A stretch of DNA of 29,810 nucleotides from Nitrospirota bacterium. Its GTDB lineage: Bacteria; Nitrospirota; Thermodesulfovibrionia; Thermodesulfovibrionales; JdFR-88. This document shows, piece after piece, positions 9,801 to 16,763 of the stretch. The stretch lies in NCBI GenBank assembly GCA_021789735.1, contig JAJYJB010000026.1:1-29810 (forward strand), in the 5' to 3' direction. The notes under the pieces are model-generated. The model searched no databases, was not told the DNA's origin, and saw only the letters and a program-made list of their open reading frames with translations. Position 1 is the stretch's first letter; every line of letters begins with the position of its first letter. The position numbers and the translations under genes are program-made.

Positions 9801-11384
9801 TCTGCGCGCCTGGAGGGCCATGGGGACGCGGTTTTCAATCTCCATATGCCTGAGGAGAAGGCGGATTTTTTTGAGCTGGACGGGCTTGGAGATGACGCCG
9901 CGATGAGGCTTTCTCCCATTATCGGGGGCAAGGCAAAAAACCTTGTTTACCTTAAGAACAGGGGCTTTGACGTGCCGCCGGGTGTTGTGTTCCCCTCCGG
10001 GCGCACCGGGGATTACATGGCGTATACGGAGAGCGAAGACTTCGCCCGGACGCTTAAAGAGGCGGTCCGCAAGGTGGAGGAAAGGTCGGGGAAAATTTTT
10101 GGTGGAGCGGAAAAACCGCTTTTCCTATCGGTCAGGAGCGGCTCCTATATATCGATGCCGGGCATTCTCACCACGATCCTCTACTGCGGGATGAACGATG
10201 AGACCCTGAAAGGGTTCATCCGGGAGACGGGTGATGCATGGCTTGCCTGGGATTCATACAGGAGGTTCCTGGAACACTACGGGGTGGCGGTCCTCGGTCT
10301 GAACCCGAAGGTCTTTGAGGGCATAAAGGAAGACGCCAGGAAAACTGCGGGGGCGGCCTCCCTTAAGGAGATGGGCGGGGAGCAGATAGGCGGCATTGCG
10401 AGGGCATATCTGGAGGCGGTCTCCCGTATGGGCCTTTCCGTCCCGGATGATGTATACGGGCAGCTCAAAAATTCCGTTCGTGCGGTCTACGCGTCCTGGA
10501 ACAAAGAGAAGTCCGCGCAGTTTGCCAGGTTCACCGGGATGTCACGCCGCTGGGGCACGGCAGTTTCGCTGATGCAGATGATATACGGCAACCAGCCCGG
10601 CGCGGGCGCGGCCGTTTTTTTCACGAGAGACCCTGCCACCATGGAGAAGCGCATATATGGCGAGATAAGGGAGACGGCCACGGGCGACGACCTTGTTTAC
10701 GGGGCGCGCAACAATATGCCGGTCTCAAGAAAACAGAACGAGAGGTTCGGTGACGGTGGGAACACAAGCCTTGAGGAAAGCGACCCGGAGCTCTTTGACA
10801 TGCTTGGCGGCCTGGCCCGAAAGATAGAAGACGCCTTTGGCGGCCTCCCGGAGGAAGTCGAGACCACGTACTGCAAAACGGACGGGCAGAGGAAGGTCTA
10901 TGTGCTTCAGGCCAGGCGGATGGAGTTCTATGATTCCGGGTTCATCCCCAGGTTCGAAGAGATATGCCTGATGGAGCCAAGGATGATAGGCAAGGGGATA
11001 GGGGTGTACGGCGGCGCGTTGAGCGGGGTGGCTTCTTTTTCCTTTTCGGCCGAGGCCGTAAGGGAGCTCGGGCGGAGTGCGGGCCTGCCTGTGATCATCC
11101 TGCGCCATTCGGCCAGCACAAATGACGTATCTCTCATGATGGACATAGGAGGGATAATAACGGCCGCGGGCGGCGCTACCTCGCATGCCTCCGTTCTGGC
11201 CCAGAAGTTCGGCCTTACAGCCATAGTGGGCTGCAAGGACCTTGCCTTCGAGGCCTCACGCGAAGGACGGCCTTATGCCCGCATAGGGAAGGCCGTTATT
11301 TCCGAGGGCACCCCCATAAGCATCGATGGGGCCACGGGGCTCATATTTTCAGGCACATGTCTGCACACCACAAAAGGACGGTAG
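6897..11384 (+). CDS. Giant PPDK-like phosphotransferase (ATP-grasp and phosphohistidine domains, no PEP barrel)
   Basis: This is a 1495-aa cytosolic protein with no signal or membrane segment. Its C-terminal third is clearly related to pyruvate phosphate dikinase. GGKAKNL (residues 1010-1016) and SVRSGSYISMPG (around 1078-1089) mark the nucleotide-binding fold. SRRWGTAV (1216-1223), FFTRDPAT (1241-1248), GARNNMPV and VLQARRMEF complete the ATP-grasp part. The phosphohistidine domain has GGATSHASVLAQKFG with the presumed phospho-acceptor His1430. The protein ends after this domain, so the PEP/pyruvate-binding barrel of PPDK and PEP synthase is absent. Residues 1-130 look like a beta-rich domain; about 130-1000 are mostly amphipathic helices with no family I recognise, with a K/E run near 820. 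The start has GGAGAGGA 8 bases upstream. It is monocistronic as far as can be seen. The phosphoryl acceptor is unknown; by analogy with rifampin phosphotransferase or glucan water dikinases, the N-terminal region may bind it. Confidence 0.85.
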   Translation: MAGQTGMICSLDYLVGTLATAYKGVITSLVVKDFCICQRDGSTQLKGAVLSMPAGDYHASLIKDGVQLARCPIAGNGEFEMLAGSGSVMEARDLQIDILQNGRHIGTFLLKKERSGVFYTPAVELSEEVKDIDFKLLTLPLREKPGLLKKAEDVIYEILSAKKDWGKLSDKLQGFATDLFWGQRDTFYAGFGILARFSFLALEKTGMGRDSEKAAENCLDLIGLPLSKETVAEKLGGPVRIWLEALKGAAARGLAGLPGRSARIFSMISEKVPEADVRPHLLALVSSFIGRVEGAPAFSEAALGGIRGFFPQQTAFESMEKWGSRGRDRLLSRLAEVRSLAEKGLVRESLLEMEGAKAELESFLDGVAMARAFFDAAKMHLSRDGAPGFVQAFFELLDIAQDDVLGAGKEILAGAEGFMRRLIVAGRADLCADLLSKAAAHGGMKNGVVLNKDIASLVLDSGDNGLISFYRELLKGTLVPPPGIRGYSPESWAETADPLHLDVLSRFLDVLSVSGGGLEDVKAHLVCNFYVSGVFIPDDRLFQRRVSAYLNSPAMLGDFLLNYMLLRKLPVYFSEIGAASLIRDYTTQVDSWGNDTVLYFLRKQVHVNASNYNIRLAEGIIRAWVDSDRGLLEALVPPDVFRSFNKGLLGIYHRAMTPFFEALGVLGGGDRREHREVLFGRLLEAPEELMAREIEKIDAPREIRSKVFLLCRIYQEIVKKYSMPFSGAPAEGQEMYSALGECLQKMGKLKETFLSPAKTEPVENLYFKRHIAFGIPSVIGTYREEKFDALGDFFRTGEKARVLMEGIITGISNGEKANRKEKEKKTDAPIPLGEEIKEWEVPARWASALTQTNGILGLHGIRNFQVDELSVIFSADRLFISQALDMLRMWQKELKWEVESFGRQLLAPLARVLNAIPQDGLPDYLSNLSRDDPDFVDKAADIIIRDMMSGLPGFTETDRLIDAMAGSLSARLEGHGDAVFNLHMPEEKADFFELDGLGDDAAMRLSPIIGGKAKNLVYLKNRGFDVPPGVVFPSGRTGDYMAYTESEDFARTLKEAVRKVEERSGKIFGGAEKPLFLSVRSGSYISMPGILTTILYCGMNDETLKGFIRETGDAWLAWDSYRRFLEHYGVAVLGLNPKVFEGIKEDARKTAGAASLKEMGGEQIGGIARAYLEAVSRMGLSVPDDVYGQLKNSVRAVYASWNKEKSAQFARFTGMSRRWGTAVSLMQMIYGNQPGAGAAVFFTRDPATMEKRIYGEIRETATGDDLVYGARNNMPVSRKQNERFGDGGNTSLEESDPELFDMLGGLARKIEDAFGGLPEEVETTYCKTDGQRKVYVLQARRMEFYDSGFIPRFEEICLMEPRMIGKGIGVYGGALSGVASFSFSAEAVRELGRSAGLPVIILRHSASTNDVSLMMDIGGIITAAGGATSHASVLAQKFGLTAIVGCKDLAFEASREGRPYARIGKAVISEGTPISIDGATGLIFSGTCLHTTKGR

Positions 11385-11565
11385 ACCAAAAATGGCCCTT
11401 CCGCTTTTCCCGTCACGCCGTTTCCTGCCGCGGGAGAAGGCATCAAATCAAAAAACGGCGGCTTATGGACTTTAGACGGCGCGATTTAGTATCATCGAAC
11501 GTGGTTTATCGCAGGGCGATAGACTGTTTTTTCAGGAGGTCCGGCCCGGGGTCTTAGATGGGATC
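11385..11565 (+). promoter_or_regulatory. Intergenic region before the solute-binding protein gene
   Basis: This 181-base gap lies between co-directional genes. It has no clear terminator for the upstream gene and no convincing -35/-10 pair. A perfect Shine-Dalgarno-like AGGAGGT sits at 11534-11540, but the next ATG codons are 18 and 26 bases away. The first (11558) opens a 3-codon mini-frame whose TGA overlaps the ATG of the next gene at 11566. Confidence 0.3.
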
Positions 11566-12354
11566 ATGATAAGGAGCCGGTTTTTTTTGATTTTTTTAGC
11601 GGCAATTGGTCATCGGAACGGCAGGGTCCGGCTGTCGCGCTCCCTTTCATTCGCCTGCCTGCCGCTTCTGCTTGTATTGTGCTTCGGGCAAAAAACCTAC
11701 GCCAGGACACTTGTTTTAAACACCTTCGATATCTATCCTTACTCAACGCCTGATGGGAACGGATACATGGACAGGGTGGTCAAGGAGGCCTTCAGGAGGA
11801 TCGGGAAGGACGTGAAGATAGTCTGGCTGCCTTCTGAAAGGGCACTGGTCAATGCGGACCGTGGCATCGATGACGGGGACTTCGTGCGTGTTGCCGGGAT
11901 CGAAAAAAAGTATCATGACCTTGTTCGCGTGCCCGAGGAACTGTGTGATTTCGAGTTTGCCGCCTTCGCAAAGGCTGAAAAACCCGTCAGGATAACCGGG
12001 TGGAGGAGCCTTAAGCCTTACAATGTGGCCATACCGAGGGGCGCCCAGGTCCTTGAGAAAAAAATTTCAGGCGTCCGTTCACTCGAGGAGGTGAACGACC
12101 AGAAGGCCCTTTTCAGCATGCTCATGGACGGGCGGGTAGATGTGGTAATTTACGACAGGATGCAGGCAAAGGGGTTTTTGAGGAAATCCGGCATGAAGGG
12201 CATCAGGCAGTACGGCCCCATTCTTGAGAAATGCCCGATGTACCTGTACATGAACAGCCGCTATTTGGCGCTGGTGCCCCGCCTGGCAAAGGCCATCGTG
12301 CAGATGAAAAAGGACGGGGCTTTCAGGCGGATAATGGCTGCTGCCCCGAGATGA
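11566..12354 (+). CDS. Periplasmic solute-binding-like protein (SBP family 3 type)
   Basis: This 262-aa exported protein resembles the two-lobed amino-acid-binding proteins of ABC systems. A signal peptide runs to about residue 46 (hydrophobic LPLLLVLCF, cleavage after TYA), and mature residues begin RTLVLNTFDIYPYSTPDG. The region SERALVNADRGIDDGDFVRVAGIEKKYHDLVRVPEEL is typical of family members that sit beside signalling genes. The N terminus carries an extra hydrophobic patch (FFLIFLAAIG) before the real signal core, so the true start may be a little downstream, but no better start codon with a ribosome-binding site is visible. There is no permease or ATPase gene nearby. The gene ends 38 bases before a hybrid histidine kinase, so a ligand-sensing role for that kinase is more likely than transport. 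The ligand is unknown. Confidence 0.75.
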   Translation: MIRSRFFLIFLAAIGHRNGRVRLSRSLSFACLPLLLVLCFGQKTYARTLVLNTFDIYPYSTPDGNGYMDRVVKEAFRRIGKDVKIVWLPSERALVNADRGIDDGDFVRVAGIEKKYHDLVRVPEELCDFEFAAFAKAEKPVRITGWRSLKPYNVAIPRGAQVLEKKISGVRSLEEVNDQKALFSMLMDGRVDVVIYDRMQAKGFLRKSGMKGIRQYGPILEKCPMYLYMNSRYLALVPRLAKAIVQMKKDGAFRRIMAAAPR

Positions 12355-12392
12355 TGGCGCGGGACAAAAAAACAATGTCCGGCAAATAAGGA

Positions 12393-14582
12393 ATGGTTAA
12401 GGGGAATTCCAAAAACGGCATCGGCCATTACCTGTGCAAGCGCACCTTTTTTTTCAGCCTGTTCCTTGTTTCCCTCTTTACCCTTTTCCAGGCCGGGCTG
12501 GATTACCGCAGCAGAATGGCCAGCATTCCCAGGATTCTCCGCCGGATCAACATAAGACAGGTGGAAGAGTCCCTTTGGGACGTAGACAGCCAGGACCTCC
12601 GCATCCAGACCGAAGGGATAATCCATTTTCCATATATAAACTATTCCGCCGTTGTGGAGGACCACGGCAGCGTTCTGGCCCAGGCGGGGGAAAAGAAGAA
12701 AAGCGGGGTGATGACCAGGATAATACCCCTTACCCGGAGGTACAACGGCAGAGAGATAGCGCTTGGCAGTCTTTACCTGCAGGTGGACACGCGCAGCGTC
12801 CTTCACGACGTCCTGAACGACATAGCTCTTATATTCGTCTCCCAGTCGGTGATGGTCTCCATGGTTGCGTTTCTTATATTCGGCCTTTTCGAGTTTACGG
12901 TCACCCGCCACCTCTCTTCCGCAGCGGGTTATTTCCGCGCCTTTGACGCGGGTGTGAACCTGCCCCTGAAGCTGGAGAAGGAGGGCCGGGGAGACGAGTT
13001 GGATGCCATGGTGGACGCCTTCAACGATATGCGCAGAAAGCTGGATTCGGCATACCGGAAACAGCTGAACGCTGAAAAGAAGTTCCGTGACCTCCTGGAG
13101 ACCGTCAGGCTTGCCGCGGTCATGCTGGACCAGAACGGCAACATAACATTCTGCAACGATTACTTTCTGAGTCTGACCGGATGGGGAAGGGAAGAGGCCC
13201 TTGGCATGAACTGGTTTTCCACGTTCCTTCCCGAGGAGGCCGGACAGAGGGTAAAGGAGGTTTTCAGGTCAGTTGCGGCCGGGGAGTCCTCGCATTATGA
13301 GAACCCGATAATGACGCGTGACGGCAGGGTCAGGCAGATCGCATGGGACAATTCGGTCTTGAGGGACCACAACGGGGAGGTCCTAGGGACCGCGAGCATC
13401 GGAATGGACGTTACGGAGCACAGGAAACTTGAGGAGCAGCTCCGGCAGGCGCAGAAGATGGAGGCGGTAGGCCAGCTGGCCGGAGGGGTCGCCCATGATT
13501 TCAACAACATACTTTCGGCCATCGTTGGCTATGCCCATCTGGGCCTGATGAAGCTTGCCCAGAGAGACCCGATGAAAGACAACCTGGAGCAGATCCTGGC
13601 GGCTTCAGAGAGGGCCTCCGCCCTCACACAAAGCCTTCTTTCGTTCAGCAGAAAACAGGTCATAAGCCCCAGGCCCGTGGACCTGAACGAGATCGTGAAA
13701 GGGCTTGACAAGTTTCTGGCCAGGCTGATAAGGGAGGACATAGAGATAAGGATGAGGTGCTCCGGGGGCTGCCTGTCCATCTTTGCCGACAAGGGCCAGA
13801 TAGAGCAGATGATAATAAACCTGATCACCAACGCCAGGGACGCCATGCCCGGCGGCGGCCGCATCATGATAGACACCGGCATGCTTTTCATGGACGGCAG
13901 CTTCATAGATTCGCACGGGTTTGGCAAGGAGGGCAGATATGCCTTCATCTATGTTTCCGATACGGGCCAGGGTATGGATGAAAAGACGAAACGCAGGATA
14001 TTCGAGCCGTTCTTTACGACCAAGGAGTTGGGTAAAGGCACAGGCCTCGGGCTCTCTATGGCCTACGGGGCAATAAAACAGCACAACGGATATATAGACA
14101 TCTACAGCGAACCTGGGATGGGCTCCACATTCAAGATATACCTCCCGCTTCTGGATGGGTGCGCAGTGCCGGAGGACCAGACAGCGGAAAAAACCCTGCA
14201 GGGGCCGATGGAAAAGGGTTCCGGGACGATACTCGTCGCGGAGGACGACGAGCAGATAAGACGGCTCAACGCCACCGTGCTAAGGGGAAACGGATATGAC
14301 GTCATCGAAGCGGTTGACGGAGAGGACGCCGTGCGGAAATTCGAAAAAAACGCCGGAGACGTCCGGCTTTTAATAACGGACTGCATCATGCCGAGGAAGA
14401 ACGGGAAAGAGGCATATGACGAGATCCGCAGCAAGGCCCCCGGCATCAAGGCCATTTTCCTGAGCGGCTACGCGCAGGACGTCATCAGCAATGAAGGGCT
14501 GCTTGATGACGGGATAAACTTTATCGTAAAGCCGGTCACCCCCTTCTCCCTGCTAAAGAAAGTAAAGGAGCTGCTTTCTTAA
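12393..14582 (+). CDS. Hybrid sensor histidine kinase (PAS, HisKA, HATPase, REC)
   Basis: This 729-aa inner-membrane sensor kinase has a C-terminal receiver. Domains in order: membrane helix about 18-36; periplasmic sensor about 37-143; second helix about 144-170; HAMP-like linker to about 225; PAS about 231-345 ending in the usual [12 protein letters not shown]; dimerisation and phosphoacceptor domain with His368 in GGVAHDFNN; ATPase domain with N-box [20 protein letters not shown] and [11 protein letters not shown] (about 475-560); and a receiver about 612-728 with acidic pair Asp618/Asp619, phospho-acceptor Asp663 in [11 protein letters not shown] and Lys in IVKPVTP. All catalytic residues are present. 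The start has AAGGA directly against the ATG, which is too close to be ideal. The upstream solute-binding protein probably supplies the ligand signal. There is no separate response regulator next to it, so output may go through a distant phosphotransfer protein. Confidence 0.9.
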   Translation: MVKGNSKNGIGHYLCKRTFFFSLFLVSLFTLFQAGLDYRSRMASIPRILRRINIRQVEESLWDVDSQDLRIQTEGIIHFPYINYSAVVEDHGSVLAQAGEKKKSGVMTRIIPLTRRYNGREIALGSLYLQVDTRSVLHDVLNDIALIFVSQSVMVSMVAFLIFGLFEFTVTRHLSSAAGYFRAFDAGVNLPLKLEKEGRGDELDAMVDAFNDMRRKLDSAYRKQLNAEKKFRDLLETVRLAAVMLDQNGNITFCNDYFLSLTGWGREEALGMNWFSTFLPEEAGQRVKEVFRSVAAGESSHYENPIMTRDGRVRQIAWDNSVLRDHNGEVLGTASIGMDVTEHRKLEEQLRQAQKMEAVGQLAGGVAHDFNNILSAIVGYAHLGLMKLAQRDPMKDNLEQILAASERASALTQSLLSFSRKQVISPRPVDLNEIVKGLDKFLARLIREDIEIRMRCSGGCLSIFADKGQIEQMIINLITNARDAMPGGGRIMIDTGMLFMDGSFIDSHGFGKEGRYAFIYVSDTGQGMDEKTKRRIFEPFFTTKELGKGTGLGLSMAYGAIKQHNGYIDIYSEPGMGSTFKIYLPLLDGCAVPEDQTAEKTLQGPMEKGSGTILVAEDDEQIRRLNATVLRGNGYDVIEAVDGEDAVRKFEKNAGDVRLLITDCIMPRKNGKEAYDEIRSKAPGIKAIFLSGYAQDVISNEGLLDDGINFIVKPVTPFSLLKKVKELLS

Positions 14583-14644
14583 AGCCTGACTCGTTTCTTA
14601 ATTAAATCTTTACGCCCCGGGTCCCCTTTTTTGCACCTATTTTA

Positions 14645-14680
14645 TGCCGGTTATTGATACGATTTAATCAGGGGCCGGCA
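14645..14680 (+). promoter_or_regulatory. Dyad in the kdp leader region
   Basis: A 6-bp perfect inverted repeat (TGCCGG 14645-14650, CCGGCA 14675-14680) encloses a smaller TGAT/ATCA dyad and is followed by TTTT. It lies in the 150-base gap between the histidine kinase and the kdp genes, where a KdpE operator and promoter are expected. A TTGCAC at 14631-14636 could be a -35, but no good -10 follows. It could equally be the terminator of the preceding gene. Confidence 0.35.
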
Positions 14681-14732
14681 TTTTAGTTGGCGCAGGCCGT
14701 TTCGTATTTTCCCGGATAAAAGGGGGTCTTTA

Positions 14733-14813
14733 ATGGATATCGTATTTGTTTTGCTGATTGCCGGATTGTTTGGCATCTCGTGGCTTCTGGTTGAACTTTT
14801 CGAAAGGATATAG
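14733..14813 (+). CDS. 26-aa single-helix membrane peptide ahead of kdpF
   Basis: This small ORF (MDIVFVLLIAGLFGISWLL, then VELFERI) is preceded by AGGGGG 6-7 bases upstream of the ATG and ends 12 bases before kdpF. It is one hydrophobic helix with a short charged C-terminal end. It is distinct from KdpF, which follows it as its own ORF. The ribosome-binding site, the tight spacing and the position at the head of the operon argue that it is translated. Similar tiny ORFs seem to sit before kdpF in other bacteria from my memory of such loci, but I know of no assigned function. It may be a regulatory or stabilising subunit of the KdpFABC complex, or of KdpD. Confidence 0.7.
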   Translation: MDIVFVLLIAGLFGISWLLVELFERI

Positions 14814-14825
14814 GGGAGCGGGAAA

Positions 14826-14918
14826 ATGCATGTTTTTTACTGGATAGGCGGCATTGTGACGGCGGGCCTCCTGGTTTACCTTGTGATAGCCTTATTGAAA
14901 CCGGAGATGTTCTCATGA
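14826..14918 (+). CDS. kdpF: KdpF, small stabilising subunit of the K+-transporting ATPase
   Basis: This 30-aa peptide begins MHVFYWIGGIVTAGLLVYLV and ends ALLKPEMFS. The single helix followed by (L/A)LLxPExF is the KdpF signature. AGGGGAG lies 7-8 bases before the ATG, and the last codon and stop (TCATGA) overlap the kdpA start at 14915. KdpF binds lipid-facing surfaces of KdpA and stabilises the KdpFABC complex in the inner membrane. Confidence 0.9.
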   Translation: MHVFYWIGGIVTAGLLVYLVIALLKPEMFS

Positions 14919-16717
14919 GCGAGAATGACATTTTACAGATAGCCGCCTATTTCGTGGTCCTTGTTGTGCTCGCAAGACCGCTTGGGCTCTTCATGGCCGG
15001 GGTGTACGAAGGCCGGCCGGCCGTCATCGGCCGCGTCCTTGGCCCCGCGGAGGGGCTGTTTTACAGGATTTGCGGCATCAGCCCTGAGGAGGAGATGGGC
15101 TGGAAGCAGTACGCGCTTGCGGTACTGCTGTTCAGCGCGGCCGGGGTGTTCGTGACCTATCTGCTGCAGAGGACACAGGGCGCTTTGCCGCTTGACCCCC
15201 AGGGGTTTCCTGCCGTGCCCCCGGACCTGTCCTTCAACACCGCCATAAGCTTCGTTACCAATACCAACTGGCAGAACTACGGCGGGGAGTCGACAATGAG
15301 CTATCTCACCCAGATGGCCGCGCTTGCGGTGCAGAACTTTGTATCGGCCGCCACTGGGATGGCGGTGCTCGTGGCCCTCATACGGGGGTTCAAGAGGCAT
15401 TCCGCAAGCACCATCGGCAATTTCTGGGTGGACATGACCCGGAGCGTTTTGTATATCCTCCTGCCGCTGTCCATCCTGTATTCGTTCCTCCTTGTGTCCC
15501 AGGGGGTTGTGCAGAGCTTTGATAAGTATAAGACGGTGGCCCTTATCCAGCCGGTAACTTATGAGACCCCCAGGCTCGATGCCCGGGGCAATCCCCTCAG
15601 GGACGCAAAAGGCAACCCGGTCATGGAAAAGGCGCAGGTAAGGCATCAGACGGTCCCGCTTGGCCCGGCTGCCTCCCAGATAGCAATAAAGCAGCTTGGC
15701 ACGAACGGCGGCGGGTTTTTCAACACCAATTCGGCCCATCCCCTGGAAAACCCGACCCCGTTTTCGAATTTCCTTGAGTGCCTTGCGCTGCTTCTGATTC
15801 CTGCCTCGCTCTGCCTCACCTTCGGACAGATGGTGGGAGACAGGAGGCAGGGCTGGGCGCTGCTTATAGCCATGCTTCTGGTGCTGGTGCCGCTTACGTT
15901 CGTTTGCACTCACGCCGAACAGGCGGGCAATCCCCGTTTTGCCTCCATGGGGATAGACCAGGCGGCCGGCGCCCTTCAGCCCGGAGGCAACATGGAAGGC
16001 AAGGAGGTGCGAAACGGCATCGCAAGCTCCACGATATGGGCCACCTGGACAACCGCGGCCTCAAACGGCTCGGTCAACTCCATGCATGACTCCTATACCG
16101 CGCTTGGCGGGATGGTCCCGATGCTGCTCATGCAGTTTGGCGAGGTGATATTCGGAGGTGTGGGCTCCGGCCTTTACGGCATGCTCATATTCGCGATACT
16201 TACCGTGTTCATTGCGGGCCTGATGGTGGGCCGGACGCCTGAGTACCTGGGCAAGAAAATAGAGATATTCGAGATGAAGATGGCCGCCTTTGCGGTGCTC
16301 ATCGTAAATGCGCTGATAAAAATAGGCACGGCCCTTGGCGTCTCGACGAAGGCCGGCGTAGCGGGCATATTCAACCCCGGCCCGCATGGGTTTTCCGAGG
16401 TGCTCTACGCCTTTACTTCCTTTGCTGAAAACAACGGCAGCGCGTTTGCGGGCCTTAACGGCAACTCGCTCTTCTACAACAGCATAGGCGGCATCATCAT
16501 GTTCCTGGGGCGTTTCTGGGTGATGGTCCCGGTGCTGGCAATCGCGGGCTCCCTGGCCAAAAAGAAGCAGGTGCCCGCGGGGCTTGGGACACTGCCCACC
16601 CATACCCCCCTGTTCGTTGTTTTTCTGATAGGGGTAATAGTGATAGTGGGCGCGCTTGCGTTCATGCCCAGTCTTGCGCTGGGGCCCATAGCTGAAATGA
16701 TGATGCACCATTTGTAG
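14915..16717 (+). CDS. kdpA: KdpA, K+-binding and translocating subunit of the Kdp ATPase
   Basis: This 600-aa channel-like subunit of the high-affinity K+ pump is related to Trk/Ktr-type transporters. All four selectivity-filter regions are visible: NTNWQNYGGESTMSYLTQM near residue 115; GTNGGGFFNTNSAHPLENPT near 265; TTASNGSVNSMHDS near 390; and NNGSAFAGLNGNSLFYN near 510. Length is slightly above the usual 555-600 range because of an insert around residues 205-245 (ARGNPLRDAKGNPVMEKAQ) in a periplasmic loop. The start overlaps kdpF (ATGA) and GGAG is 8 bases upstream. It acts with KdpB (ATP hydrolysis), KdpC and KdpF. Confidence 0.98.
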   Translation: MSENDILQIAAYFVVLVVLARPLGLFMAGVYEGRPAVIGRVLGPAEGLFYRICGISPEEEMGWKQYALAVLLFSAAGVFVTYLLQRTQGALPLDPQGFPAVPPDLSFNTAISFVTNTNWQNYGGESTMSYLTQMAALAVQNFVSAATGMAVLVALIRGFKRHSASTIGNFWVDMTRSVLYILLPLSILYSFLLVSQGVVQSFDKYKTVALIQPVTYETPRLDARGNPLRDAKGNPVMEKAQVRHQTVPLGPAASQIAIKQLGTNGGGFFNTNSAHPLENPTPFSNFLECLALLLIPASLCLTFGQMVGDRRQGWALLIAMLLVLVPLTFVCTHAEQAGNPRFASMGIDQAAGALQPGGNMEGKEVRNGIASSTIWATWTTAASNGSVNSMHDSYTALGGMVPMLLMQFGEVIFGGVGSGLYGMLIFAILTVFIAGLMVGRTPEYLGKKIEIFEMKMAAFAVLIVNALIKIGTALGVSTKAGVAGIFNPGPHGFSEVLYAFTSFAENNGSAFAGLNGNSLFYNSIGGIIMFLGRFWVMVPVLAIAGSLAKKKQVPAGLGTLPTHTPLFVVFLIGVIVIVGALAFMPSLALGPIAEMMMHHL

Positions 16718-16763
16718 GAAATGAAAAAACCCGGAGAAACCCAGAAAGCAGGATTTGGAGATA

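Noticed and set aside
8697..9845. A 382-codon open frame on the minus strand inside the giant phosphotransferase gene
   Set aside because: It is antisense to the 1495-aa frame, which continues without break through this stretch into conserved motifs. The antisense product is H/R/P/G rich and shows no domain.
11566..12354. Annotation of the binding protein as part of an ABC amino-acid importer
   Set aside because: No permease or ATPase gene is within the window next to it, and the following gene is a kinase.
14583..14732. A c-di-AMP (ydaO-type) riboswitch in the kdp leader
   Set aside because: Such riboswitches occur before K+ genes in some bacteria, but the conserved core sequence and size are not present in these 150 bases.
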